From Microcaldota archaeon (GTDB lineage: Archaea > Micrarchaeota > Micrarchaeia > Anstonellales > Anstonellaceae): DNA of 64,000 nucleotides. The notes beneath the pieces were generated by a model that was not told the DNA's origin, did not search any database, and worked only from the letters and a program-made list of their open reading frames with translations. The stretch covers positions 4,771 through 68,770 of the forward strand of contig JAOAKE010000002.1 in NCBI GenBank assembly GCA_026413805.1, given 5' to 3'. This document shows positions 1 through 9,013 of the stretch, piece by piece; within the stretch, counting starts at the first letter, position 1, and every line of letters begins with the position of its first letter. The position numbers and the translations under genes were made by a program.

Positions 1-1
1 T

Positions 2-1531
2 TTGAACGAAGAGCTCAATCGCCATCTTGAAGCAAAGGTGAGATTTCTACAAAGCCACGGGGTTGAAGTTGAAGAAACAAGCAAAGATGGTGCTAAAACA
101 AGCAAAGATGGTGCTAAATTAATCCTTCCTAAAGAAGTTCCAAAAGAAGTCGAACCTAACCAAAAGGAGCCTAAATTACTCCCTCCCAAAAGAGTCCCAG
201 AAGAAATTACGCCTGACCAAAAGGAGCCAGGCGAAACTGTCCCGACCAATAGCGCGGACCCGACTAGGGTAATTAGCGACTATGTTGCATTGCTTCGAGC
301 AAAGGAAAAGTGGCGAAATCGCTTTAAGGGCAATTTCATGCGCAGAATTCTCTTAGTACGGAAGGACGATGCAGTTCTTGCAAACGAAAACCAGATTCGC
401 CAAGACTTCCGAGAGCTTGTGCGAGAGACTCTCAATGCTTCCCCCCAAAGAAATGCTGCCCTTAAATCAATCTACGAGGACATAGGAAATAGGCTGAACC
501 GGGGAGACAACGTCACTAGCTTAGAAAAGACACTAAGGTGGCTGCGAAAGCCGGCAGTGGCAATCGGAAGGGTTGCGATAGGTGCCGGTCTAGTCGCTCT
601 TGGCTCACTATCAGGAGGGGCAGTAGGAGTGGCAGCGATTGCCACAGGCGGCGTGCTAGGCGGAATCGGCCGCTTTGTTGGCGTAGATGCTGCATGGGAT
701 CGCATTCGGCATGCTTGGACTGGAAGGGAAAAGAACAAGCACGGGCTGGAATACGCAGCTTCTGCCCAAGTTTTCTACAACAATGTTTCTGGAGCTAAGC
801 TAGAAGAACGCGTAAATGCAATTGGCACAGAAAATGTTGAAGGCACTGCAAACAATGTAGACAACGCCTTCATAAAATACGCTGAGAACACAGGAAAGAA
901 CAGGATGTGGAAGAGGCTGGCTGCATTGGCAGCTGCATTCATTCCTCCAATTGCTCTGAAATACTTAGCTGGAGGAGAGGCGCATCCACAGGCAGGCACA
1001 GGCAAGGCAATACAACCCAGTGAAACTAACGCCTCACCCAAGCCAGCAGCAAGCGAAGTTCAGCCACAGGCAGGCACAGGCAAGGTCATCCCACCAGAAA
1101 AGGCTACTGCTCCGCCCAAGCCCGCCTCTGAAGGCTTCACTGTTCCTGACAAAGGTGGCATTTGGCATATCAGCGAGCAGATCGCACAGAAGTACATACC
1201 TGAATTCAAGCACCTCCCATCTGCCGATAAGAATGTCGTAGTTGATGCGATCAAAGACTACATAATCCAAGAAAAGGATAGGCTGTTTGAGCCACACGAG
1301 GTTATCCCCAGGCCGATTGAAAATGGCGGGCCATGGCTGAAGAAGGGAGCCGACATGGCCTTCAACAGAGAGGATCTATTAAAAGCAATAGAGAATGGGG
1401 TGCCAAAGAGGATTCGCGATATATTAGGCACAGACCTTAAGGGAGGCATTCCAAGGCCAAAGAGCCTCAGCAGTGACATTATAGGCAAAGGACACATAAA
1501 GGCAGGAAGGGTAGCAGCCGGCAGGGTATAA
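2..1531 (+). CDS. Unrecognised protein with two hydrophobic segments, probably 5'-truncated
   Basis: The frame is open from the window edge (first possible start TTG at 2), so the true start probably lies outside. The N-terminal part is charged and repetitive: TSKDGAK occurs twice in tandem (about residues 27-40), followed by Pro/Glu-rich near-repeats (DQKEP and NQKEP type). A Gly/Ala-rich hydrophobic stretch lies at about 185-225 and a second at about 305-325, followed by a Pro/Ala linker with two copies of a PQAGTGK motif and a C-terminal soluble part. This suggests a membrane-associated protein with a low-complexity linker. I do not recognise a family. It converges on the minus-strand operon that ends at 1612. 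Existence of the gene is well supported by its length and composition; function is unknown. Confidence 0.75.
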   Translation: MNEELNRHLEAKVRFLQSHGVEVEETSKDGAKTSKDGAKLILPKEVPKEVEPNQKEPKLLPPKRVPEEITPDQKEPGETVPTNSADPTRVISDYVALLRAKEKWRNRFKGNFMRRILLVRKDDAVLANENQIRQDFRELVRETLNASPQRNAALKSIYEDIGNRLNRGDNVTSLEKTLRWLRKPAVAIGRVAIGAGLVALGSLSGGAVGVAAIATGGVLGGIGRFVGVDAAWDRIRHAWTGREKNKHGLEYAASAQVFYNNVSGAKLEERVNAIGTENVEGTANNVDNAFIKYAENTGKNRMWKRLAALAAAFIPPIALKYLAGGEAHPQAGTGKAIQPSETNASPKPAASEVQPQAGTGKVIPPEKATAPPKPASEGFTVPDKGGIWHISEQIAQKYIPEFKHLPSADKNVVVDAIKDYIIQEKDRLFEPHEVIPRPIENGGPWLKKGADMAFNREDLLKAIENGVPKRIRDILGTDLKGGIPRPKSLSSDIIGKGHIKAGRVAAGRV

Positions 1532-1611
1532 GGCAAGCCTCTTGAACTAACAGGCTGCCTGCCCTTTAGCATTTTTGCTTCAAGTGCTTATTTCCCTCCC
1601 TTGATGTCAAT
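1532..1611. terminator. Convergent intergenic region with T-rich stretches
   Basis: This 80-base gap separates two convergent genes. It has an imperfect AGGC/GCCT inverted repeat near 1531-1560 and T-rich runs on both strands. Archaeal termination at T-rich DNA is the plausible role. Nothing else is visible in it. Confidence 0.3.
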
Positions 1612-1893
1612 TTATGGGTGCAGTGCATTTTTCATTTTGACAACAAAAATATTTGCTTCCATCTCATCTGTGATTTTTTCAATCCACGAGTCAAGATATC
1701 TGTAAGGTGTTGGAAAATCCCTTTTTATTTTTTCTACTTCTTCCTTGAACGCCTTTAAGATTCTTTCCTTCCCTTCAACAGTTCTTGCAGAAAAAAACTT
1801 TTTTTGGAGGCCATTGACTCTTGCCTCAATTTGCAAGTATGTTGGCGAAATCAGCACCGCATCACAGCGTTTCCGTGCCTCTTTTGCTTTCAT
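1612..1893 (-). CDS. Small charged protein, last gene of the accessory operon
   Basis: This 93-residue, Lys/Glu-rich, mainly helical protein has no membrane segment. I chose the ATG at 1893 because a G-rich GGGGGATGTGAT element lies directly upstream. An in-frame ATG at 1914 would add seven residues and overlap the upstream gene. The stop of the 1386-residue protein lies at 1895-1897, one base before this start, so translation is probably coupled. No family is recognised. The context suggests it works with the giant protein upstream. Confidence 0.65.
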   Translation of the reverse strand: MKAKEARKRCDAVLISPTYLQIEARVNGLQKKFFSARTVEGKERILKAFKEEVEKIKRDFPTPYRYLDSWIEKITDEMEANIFVVKMKNALHP

Positions 1894-1894
1894 A

Positions 1895-4800
1895 TCACAT
1901 CCCCCGCCTTTCATACATTATCCTTTCTATCTCTTTTATTAGATTATCTGGGTCAACCTCAAACTCCATCCTTCTTTCCTCTATTGCCTTTGTGATGTAG
2001 GCCAGGGCCTCACCTGGCTTTTCAAAACTGCATGCCTTTTTGAAGAAGCCCTCTCCGAACACACCATCTACCTTGGCCTCCAAAAGAGCATAGTCTCCGC
2101 TGAAATACGCCTCTCTAAATTCCTTCTCAGCATTCGCAGCCTTAACCATCCATATAGCTGCCTCTGAACCTATTTGGTGTTGCGGCGGTTTTCCTTCTTC
2201 AACAAAAGCCTTGACGTCCATCATCACATCCCCTATCCACTTTGTCGGAGCATCAGCTACTGCAAGAGGGACTCCCAAGACTCGGTCAACAGTCTGGCGG
2301 CTGTCCTTGTTATAGTAAGTCCGTTCAGTTGGCATTGCGCGGATTATTTCTGCCATGGTTTCAACAAAAGGATCATTGAAGCCTATCCTTGCTTCCCCTA
2401 CTACGAACTTTTTGGTCAATGGCTTCGCCCACGGGACCTCTTCGGCATCCCTGGTCCCAAGACAATCACTGACGTAATAAGAAACCTCAAAGTGGGCTGC
2501 TCGCCTCAGTATGTTTATATTATATGTGAAAGAGTGGTCGCTGCCATTTATGTATAGATTCCCATTGTTTTCAGTTACGCAGAATGGGTGGTCCCCTCTA
2601 ACTTTGCGCAGGTGGGGTATAAGCTCCTTGTATTCGGCACTCTGGACATTAGTGCAAACAACAGAGTTTCTCTCAACCTGTTTCTTCAAATCATATGCAA
2701 AGAGCATTTGCGGGAGCATAATATTCTGGATATTTGAAAGGAGATGGCCCATGTCTCCAGTCGTTTTTGCATTTTTGAGAACATTCTTTAAGATAATAGA
2801 GATAAGCGCAAGGTCGCCAGTTATTCTACTTGGAGCAAGGAGGTCGGCAGCGAGCCCTGCGTATTCTTCTCTCAGGGGCGCCATGTTCTTTTCGCTTTTC
2901 GTTATTATTGAAGAAGCTTCAAGCAAGTCTCTTTCCATCTCATCAATTTTCTTCATCTTTTCTTCGGTCTCAAATTTGTTTAGGACTTTTCTCATGTAGC
3001 TGCAGATACTTTTTATATATCCATCCATGGCCTCTTTGATGCTGGCAGGGTCGCTTTTCCCCATTGCCTCTTCCAATTTCTGCCTGGCAGAATTCATCTC
3101 CCAAGTCATCTCCTCCGAGAAGTAGTCTTTCTGCAGCTCTACAACAGGCCGAGTCTGGAACCTTTTAGAATACTGCGCTACTGACCGCATCAGCGAGAGC
3201 CTGGCAATGAGAGCTCCATCGTGTTTTTCTTTAGTTTGGCCAACCAATTCTTTTTCAATATTCTTTTCAATTAGCTTAATCGCCTCTTTTAGCTCGAGAT
3301 AGGCCAATCCCTTTGCCTTGAGCCTTTCATAAATTGTAAAGGGCACTTCTATGGGCAGCGCCTTATTCTTAAGAAATTCTGCTGCAAATGTTGTCCCATT
3401 ATCCAGGTCAAATCTCGCTATCTCTTCTATATATGGGTAATAGTAGTCAAGGGCCGTTCGCCTTTCTGCTATTTTTTTCGCAATTGCATTAGTTATCCAT
3501 TCAACTGCGATTAGCTCTGGTCTTGATGTCAATATGAGCTCGTCCAACCTTTTTCCGCCATCCACATTGCACAGCCGCAGTATCAGCTTGTTTTTAGTTG
3601 GGAAAGTGGACCAAATTTCGTTTAGAGCATCCTCCCCAATATTCGGGTTTTCCTTAGCAATGCTCAACTCCGTCTTGGCCACTTCCATCTTCAATCTCCA
3701 CCCGACATCGCGCCCAGAGCGGATAGAGCGGATTTCCATCAAGTCAGATTGGGTAAATGGGTAGCCCCCCTCAGCAAGTTTCCTTATCAGCCTTAGCAGA
3801 TGTGGCTCTTTTTTTGCCGCTTCAAAAAGCTTCTTTTTTAGCCCCACATCCACCCAATCTCTAACTTCATGGCCACTAAGAGTTAGCATCCCTTCCAATT
3901 CAAAATAAGTTTTCTTGTTTCCGCCCATCCATTCATCAAGGAGGTTTAGGAATCGTTTGCGCTTGCCAGTCAACTCCAAAAGTTCATCAGGAGTCTTTGT
4001 GGAAATTTGGGGAAGGAACAGCACTAATTCCTCAATCGTCATCTTGCCAAGGAGGTCTACGCTTCGTAGGCACCTTGACTTTATCTCTTCAAAAGGGGTG
4101 CTAGGGAAAGCTTTCAGATACAGCTGTACAAGTTCTTTGGCGATCATTCCCGCTATGCTATTTGAGTGCTTAGAGAGGGCAGCAACAACCCCCTCGTTCC
4201 CAAGTATGTCTAGGATTTCAATTACCCGGCCATCTTCTAGGAAAGAGAAGCAGACTTCATCCACAAGGCTAACAAGGCTTAGGTTATTTTTGTTCTTTTC
4301 AAAAACGCCCTTTGCTAGTCTTGCTATCTCTTGGTTGCGCCCCAAGGCTATCCTTTCTACTGTTTCTGCAGCATACTCCCAGTCCTCTTTGATTCTGGGC
4401 CTGCTATCAGGTGCTTCAACGATTTCAGGGCGTCTTTCTTTTATTGGTTGTGCGCTTGAAATGATCGATTCGTAACCTCTTTTTATCATTTCGCTTTTTA
4501 TATGGTCTAAAACTTGCGGGGAGGACTTCTCAAGGGCGGCATAGTAAAGCTCTCTTAGGAACTTCTCTCTGCTCTCTTTTGACATTTCCTCAGCACCCTT
4601 TATCAGTTTTCCTATTTCTTCTACTAAGGCCGGTTCCTCACCTCGCTTTGAAGACTCTTCTAGCCGATTCAAGAAGAAATCAAAAAACGATTTCATCATG
4701 ACTTGTGCGCCTTTTTCATCCATCGCTTTGGCGTACTTTTCCTGCGCAGGAGAAAGCCTTGGCTTTCCAGTTACTTCGCCCGGCTTGATTTTTAGGCCGG

Positions 4801-6055
4801 TTACTCCCTTTGAAACAATCCGAGGCAGGCCCAAAAGGCCCCCACTTACAAGCAGGTTAGTGACATCATCAGGGCTCAATCCATATTTTTCAGCATTCAG
4901 TGATAGGTAAGTGCCGCTTGTCCCAACCTCAATCAGGAGGAACTTGCCAGCTAATGAACTGATGCCCATGCCTGCCTTTCCAACTGCAGCAAGAGCCGCG
5001 CCGCTAGATTCGATGGCAGACATGCCAGCGGTTTGCCCTATAAAACTAAGCATTCTGCCAGCAGCTTTGACATAAGCAAAAAATGGGGCTGCCATGGTAG
5101 CCGCCATAAGAGCCCCATGGACCTTGTCCTCCCAGCTGCTCTCTTTTTTGAAAGAGTCCATTACATCCTTTCCAAAATAAAGATAGCCTGCAAGCTGGGT
5201 TGGGGGGTAGGCTAATGCAGCCACTGCAAGCAGAGTCGGAGCCGCGGTCACAAGAGGCTCTGCAGCATGATATACCTTGTCGCCGATGCCTTTGGCTTCC
5301 CTTACTTTTTTTCGATATAGGAAGCTTGAAAGCTGTTTTTGCTCAAATTGCAAATAAGCATTGTTGAATCTTTCAAGTGATTTGCGGTAATTTGCAACCT
5401 CTTCGGCAAATCTTGCGTTGCTGCTCCACCTAATTTGTGGAAGATTGGACGGGAGGAGGGAAGCATATTCTCTTTCAAGCTGCTTATTCGTGCTGCTGAT
5501 GTACTCCATCTTGCCATTTATTTTATCTTGCATGCTGTAGAGGTTGAAGAGTTTTGAATACGCAAGGTAAGTGTTGGCATCTCTCAGGACGTTAAACCTG
5601 CTTTGGCAGTCAGGCATCTTGCCAAACTGGGCTCCCCACAATATGTAAGGAGTAAAGCGGCTGAGCAAATAGCTTGCAAGGGCATTGGCCGCCTTGGCAA
5701 ATTCTTCAGGATCTTTGAGCGCTTTTGATACTCTTTCCAATCTTTTTATGGTCAGCTCAACTTCGGAATATTGCTTTTCAAATGTTGACAACTGCAAGCT
5801 GTTCAATACTGCTTTGGCGTTGGCGTAGCCCATCCTCTCAAGCAAAGCAACCTGCTCTTCTGCGCTTTTCGCCTCATTTATAAGACCTATTAGCTCCCTT
5901 TCGCATTTTTTTGCAAGAAGCAGCTTGTCCCACGCCCCCTTGAATGTAGGGTCAAATAAATGCTCTTCTCTCACTTCTCTTTCTTCAGGGGGCTCTCTTC
6001 TGCCTACAACCTTGACCTCAACCTCCTTAGAGAATGACTGGAATAAAAGCACCAT
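1895..6055 (-). CDS. Giant 1386-residue protein of unknown function
   Basis: The start is taken at ATG 6055 because AGGTG sits seven bases upstream; the frame also allows GTG at 6064. The first 260 residues are helical and charged. Residues about 265-425 are rich in Ala/Gly and hydrophobic (several possible membrane-embedded helices). The remaining 950 residues are long, charged, probably alpha-helical and end in a mixed domain. No catalytic signature, P-loop or zinc motif was seen. It lies downstream of MoxR, VWA and GXGXG genes in one directional cluster with short gaps, so it may be a scaffold or client of that ATPase system. Function is inference only. Confidence 0.8.
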   Translation of the reverse strand: MVLLFQSFSKEVEVKVVGRREPPEEREVREEHLFDPTFKGAWDKLLLAKKCERELIGLINEAKSAEEQVALLERMGYANAKAVLNSLQLSTFEKQYSEVELTIKRLERVSKALKDPEEFAKAANALASYLLSRFTPYILWGAQFGKMPDCQSRFNVLRDANTYLAYSKLFNLYSMQDKINGKMEYISSTNKQLEREYASLLPSNLPQIRWSSNARFAEEVANYRKSLERFNNAYLQFEQKQLSSFLYRKKVREAKGIGDKVYHAAEPLVTAAPTLLAVAALAYPPTQLAGYLYFGKDVMDSFKKESSWEDKVHGALMAATMAAPFFAYVKAAGRMLSFIGQTAGMSAIESSGAALAAVGKAGMGISSLAGKFLLIEVGTSGTYLSLNAEKYGLSPDDVTNLLVSGGLLGLPRIVSKGVTGLKIKPGEVTGKPRLSPAQEKYAKAMDEKGAQVMMKSFFDFFLNRLEESSKRGEEPALVEEIGKLIKGAEEMSKESREKFLRELYYAALEKSSPQVLDHIKSEMIKRGYESIISSAQPIKERRPEIVEAPDSRPRIKEDWEYAAETVERIALGRNQEIARLAKGVFEKNKNNLSLVSLVDEVCFSFLEDGRVIEILDILGNEGVVAALSKHSNSIAGMIAKELVQLYLKAFPSTPFEEIKSRCLRSVDLLGKMTIEELVLFLPQISTKTPDELLELTGKRKRFLNLLDEWMGGNKKTYFELEGMLTLSGHEVRDWVDVGLKKKLFEAAKKEPHLLRLIRKLAEGGYPFTQSDLMEIRSIRSGRDVGWRLKMEVAKTELSIAKENPNIGEDALNEIWSTFPTKNKLILRLCNVDGGKRLDELILTSRPELIAVEWITNAIAKKIAERRTALDYYYPYIEEIARFDLDNGTTFAAEFLKNKALPIEVPFTIYERLKAKGLAYLELKEAIKLIEKNIEKELVGQTKEKHDGALIARLSLMRSVAQYSKRFQTRPVVELQKDYFSEEMTWEMNSARQKLEEAMGKSDPASIKEAMDGYIKSICSYMRKVLNKFETEEKMKKIDEMERDLLEASSIITKSEKNMAPLREEYAGLAADLLAPSRITGDLALISIILKNVLKNAKTTGDMGHLLSNIQNIMLPQMLFAYDLKKQVERNSVVCTNVQSAEYKELIPHLRKVRGDHPFCVTENNGNLYINGSDHSFTYNINILRRAAHFEVSYYVSDCLGTRDAEEVPWAKPLTKKFVVGEARIGFNDPFVETMAEIIRAMPTERTYYNKDSRQTVDRVLGVPLAVADAPTKWIGDVMMDVKAFVEEGKPPQHQIGSEAAIWMVKAANAEKEFREAYFSGDYALLEAKVDGVFGEGFFKKACSFEKPGEALAYITKAIEERRMEFEVDPDNLIKEIERIMYERRGM

Positions 6056-6146
6056 GGGGTGCACCTAATACAGATAGTTAGCCCCCGCACATTATTATTT
6101 CTTCTTCTATTTCCCTGCGCACCTAAAAGGAGCATGCCGTTTTGGC

Positions 6147-7088
6147 TTACCTAAAGATTATCTCGCCGCTTAATTTTTTATATCCAGTATAATGGCGGCT
6201 TTTCCCTCCTAAAAATATCGTTGCTCCTTGCAGTTCAAAGCCAGTGTAGTCTCGCACATCCCCAAATACGTGGATTTTGCCTCCGCTTGCGCGATAGCCC
6301 GTATAGTCCATTGCGTTTTTCAGCACAAAGATTTCCCCTCCTTTCATTTCGCACCCTACCCAGTTCCTTGCGTTCCCAACGACATTTAGCACCCCGCCCT
6401 CCATTTTTTCACCGCCGAAGTCCAGCACGTCTCCAATGACGCTCACTTGCCCGCCAACCATCTGCGAGCCAGTGAAATTCCCACAGCTTCCTTCAACTAC
6501 GAACCTTCCACAGACCATGCCCTTTGCGCTGTAGTCTCCTAAGTTGCCTTTGACCACGACATCCTTTTTGTTCCGGCATCCAAGGTAATTTATCCTCACA
6601 TCAAGATGCCTCAAGCTTATTATGAACTCGTCGTCTTTGCAAGCGTTGATTAAATCCGAAAGGAATAGGCCCGCCCTATCGCTAAAATTCTTTTCGTGCT
6701 GGTATTTCCTCAGCAGCAAGACAAACTCGGCTATGTCAGCAGCTCCATAACCAGTGCGCGCTATGCTCTCGAGCAGGAGTTGGGCATGGGTTTTTGGCAT
6801 GTGGTCTTTGCGTGGCACAGCCGTATAGTGGAAAGTGGAAAACAGGTCAGCAAAAAAGTCAGATGCAAATCCTTTCATCGGGGATTCAGCAGGGGCATAG
6901 TAGTCTTTCAGCTGCATTACTTTCAAGAACGCCCTTTCCATCTCCCCTGCCTTTAAGCTATTTGTAGAAATGCCTTTGGCTTCTTCTAAGATTGGCGGCT
7001 GTGGGACAAACTTTCCAAGGAGCAAGCGCCCATTCCCATCTGGCAATAATTGCATTCTCCCATTCAAGTTCTTCTTAAATGACTGCAC
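6147..7088 (-). CDS. GXGXG beta-helix protein (GltB/FwdC C-terminal-like)
   Basis: 313 residues, GTG start at 7088 preceded by GGATGAG. The C-terminal half (about 165-313) is built of repeats of the type G(D/N)...YTG...GG.I.V.G, including DYTGYRASGGKIHVFG. This is the right-handed parallel beta-helix called GXGXG, known from the glutamate synthase alpha subunit and formylmethanofuran dehydrogenase subunit C. No catalytic domains of either enzyme are present, so here it is probably a structural or assembly module. The N-terminal 160 residues are helical and not recognised. It begins nine bases after the VWA gene, so the two are probably co-translated. Confidence 0.8.
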   Translation of the reverse strand: MQSFKKNLNGRMQLLPDGNGRLLLGKFVPQPPILEEAKGISTNSLKAGEMERAFLKVMQLKDYYAPAESPMKGFASDFFADLFSTFHYTAVPRKDHMPKTHAQLLLESIARTGYGAADIAEFVLLLRKYQHEKNFSDRAGLFLSDLINACKDDEFIISLRHLDVRINYLGCRNKKDVVVKGNLGDYSAKGMVCGRFVVEGSCGNFTGSQMVGGQVSVIGDVLDFGGEKMEGGVLNVVGNARNWVGCEMKGGEIFVLKNAMDYTGYRASGGKIHVFGDVRDYTGFELQGATIFLGGKSRHYTGYKKLSGEIIFR

Positions 7089-7097
7089 TTTCTCATC

Positions 7098-9002
7098 CTA
7101 CCGTTTCCCCTTTGCAAGCTGCTGCCTCATCCCTTTTTCTGCCTCTTGAATGATTATCCTTGCGCCTTCTGAAATGTCCTTGACAGAGTGATAGACCGTC
7201 AGCTTTCCAGAAGTTTCAATCCCCACCTCCCATGCAGGGGCGCTTGTTATGACCGCTACGCTGTTGGCTTCCTTTAGCTCTTCAAGCAGCTCAAGCATCT
7301 TGCGCTTGTTGTGAATTTTCATGTCGCTTACCAAATACACATGCAGGTCCTTCTCAGAGAAGTTTTCTGAAAGCCCGTTGCCTATTGCAGCCTCTTGCGC
7401 ATGCTTTTTTGCAAACACCACATTCTCCAAAAGGCTTTGCAAATTGCCGCTGTTAAATGGGGCCTCTAATCGGGCCTGCATCCCAGAATTCTTTTTGAGC
7501 ATCAGCCGCCCCATTGCAGTGTCTATCAAAGTGCCACCGCCCTGATACGCCAATATTGCGGCGCAGGCAAGGCGAAGGTCACAGGTGTATGGCAGGCAGT
7601 ATGTTTTAGAGCCGAAGTTGATTACTCCTACTTTGCCGCCAAGCTGGATGGTCGTTTTGGCAATTCCAACCGCAATTGCAGCAAGCACAGAAGTTGACTT
7701 CTCAGGGTCGCCCATAGTCAGGCTGGCATCCTGTATTATCAGGGAATTTTCAGGGGCATAATCAGTCTTGCGGAAAACCCTTGGGGCCTCGCCAACCATC
7801 ATGGTGATGCCGGGCAAAACCTTTCCGCCAGAAGTCTCTGGCAAGGCCCTTTCCATCGGGTTGCCAAGGAAGAACCTATCAGTTCCGCTCATTCTTTTTT
7901 GCTCCGCGAGAATCTCTTTGGCGGGCTTGCCAGCCACTGCAGGATAGTTTTCAATAAGCTTCAAGTAATATTCAACAGTCTGCCTCTTTACCCAAAGCCC
8001 ACCGCCAGAAGTCCCTGCGCCAAGGAAAGGGTTCATGAGCTCGCCTTTGCCTTCTCCCCCTTCAATTTCAATCCCTGCCCTTTTTGTTATCCTTTCAAGT
8101 TCCTCTTTTGAGGCAAAAGGCGCAATTTTTGAGAGGGCAATGTCAATGTCTGCGCGCCTGGCCTTTCGTATCATCTCGGTTGCGTCGCTGTCAATAGGTT
8201 CCATCTTTCCTTCATAGGCCTCTCCCAAGGAAAATCTGCCCTTGCCGATTCCAAATGACCTTGAAAAGTAACGCTCTCCCCAGAAGTTTCGCATCACCTC
8301 TAAGAACACCACTGCTGCATTTTCAAGTGCCCTAGGCTCAAACGGGGCATTCTTAAAGTCAATGCAAAATAGCCTTTCCAAGAAAGGCGCATGCTCTTTT
8401 TCAGAGGCTCCAGTTTCCCCCGCTTGCTTTTCAAGATAAGCAAGAATGAGGCTTGCAAACTCATCCTTGCTTGCTATTGCCTCTGCTTTGCGGAGGCATA
8501 AGACAAACCTGCTTCTTTGAGGGCAAATGGCATTGTTTGCATCGTTTATCAAGCGCGAGAGCTTGCGGAAGGCAGCCTCTGCAAAGGCGATGCCATGCGA
8601 GTCCCCAGCATTCTCGTGTATATAGTGCTGCAAAAGCATGATATTTTGGTAGTTCCTTGGAAAGTTCATATACGATCCAATCACCCCTGTCATCATGCCA
8701 GCAAGCACTAAGTCAAGGTCAATGCCGCTGTTTTGGGAGAGGCGGAATGCAAATGCAGGGTCAATATATGGCCTGCCCGAGGCAAAGTCAAAGTGCATCC
8801 CACTGAAAGGAAAAGGGGGCTTTTCAAGCGCAGGATCTTTTATGACTGGAAGGTGGAATGTTGCCCTGCATTCCTCCCAAATCTTCAATGCCTTTTCCTT
8901 TGGGACAAGGGTTGCTTGCTCCAGCAGGGGTTCACTTTCAGTCTTGCCAGCCTTTCTATTTGTTTTGGAATATTGGGCAAGGAGGCTCCTGTTGCGCAGC
9001 AT
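7098..9002 (-). CDS. VWA (von Willebrand A) domain protein, MoxR partner
   Basis: 634 residues. The C-terminal third is a VWA fold: a MIDAS-like DASLT at 425-429 (canonical DxSxS, here DxSxT), the metal-contacting Thr in GGGTLID (T491) and the Asp of LVSD (D560). The N-terminal 400 residues are helical and charged, like the long N-terminal parts of ViaA/CoxE-type proteins. Such proteins are known to partner MoxR-family AAA+ ATPases in metal-dependent assembly or remodelling of complexes. The MoxR gene lies immediately upstream (11-base gap), which supports that pairing. The substrate cannot be read from the sequence. Confidence 0.85.
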   Translation of the reverse strand: MLRNRSLLAQYSKTNRKAGKTESEPLLEQATLVPKEKALKIWEECRATFHLPVIKDPALEKPPFPFSGMHFDFASGRPYIDPAFAFRLSQNSGIDLDLVLAGMMTGVIGSYMNFPRNYQNIMLLQHYIHENAGDSHGIAFAEAAFRKLSRLINDANNAICPQRSRFVLCLRKAEAIASKDEFASLILAYLEKQAGETGASEKEHAPFLERLFCIDFKNAPFEPRALENAAVVFLEVMRNFWGERYFSRSFGIGKGRFSLGEAYEGKMEPIDSDATEMIRKARRADIDIALSKIAPFASKEELERITKRAGIEIEGGEGKGELMNPFLGAGTSGGGLWVKRQTVEYYLKLIENYPAVAGKPAKEILAEQKRMSGTDRFFLGNPMERALPETSGGKVLPGITMMVGEAPRVFRKTDYAPENSLIIQDASLTMGDPEKSTSVLAAIAVGIAKTTIQLGGKVGVINFGSKTYCLPYTCDLRLACAAILAYQGGGTLIDTAMGRLMLKKNSGMQARLEAPFNSGNLQSLLENVVFAKKHAQEAAIGNGLSENFSEKDLHVYLVSDMKIHNKRKMLELLEELKEANSVAVITSAPAWEVGIETSGKLTVYHSVKDISEGARIIIQEAEKGMRQQLAKGKR

Positions 9003-9013
9003 CTCATCTACCC

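Noticed and set aside
3915..4475. A 186-codon plus-strand frame inside the giant protein gene
   Set aside because: It lies fully antisense to a 4.2-kb frame, has no start signal and the Ser/Arg-rich composition typical of shadow frames.
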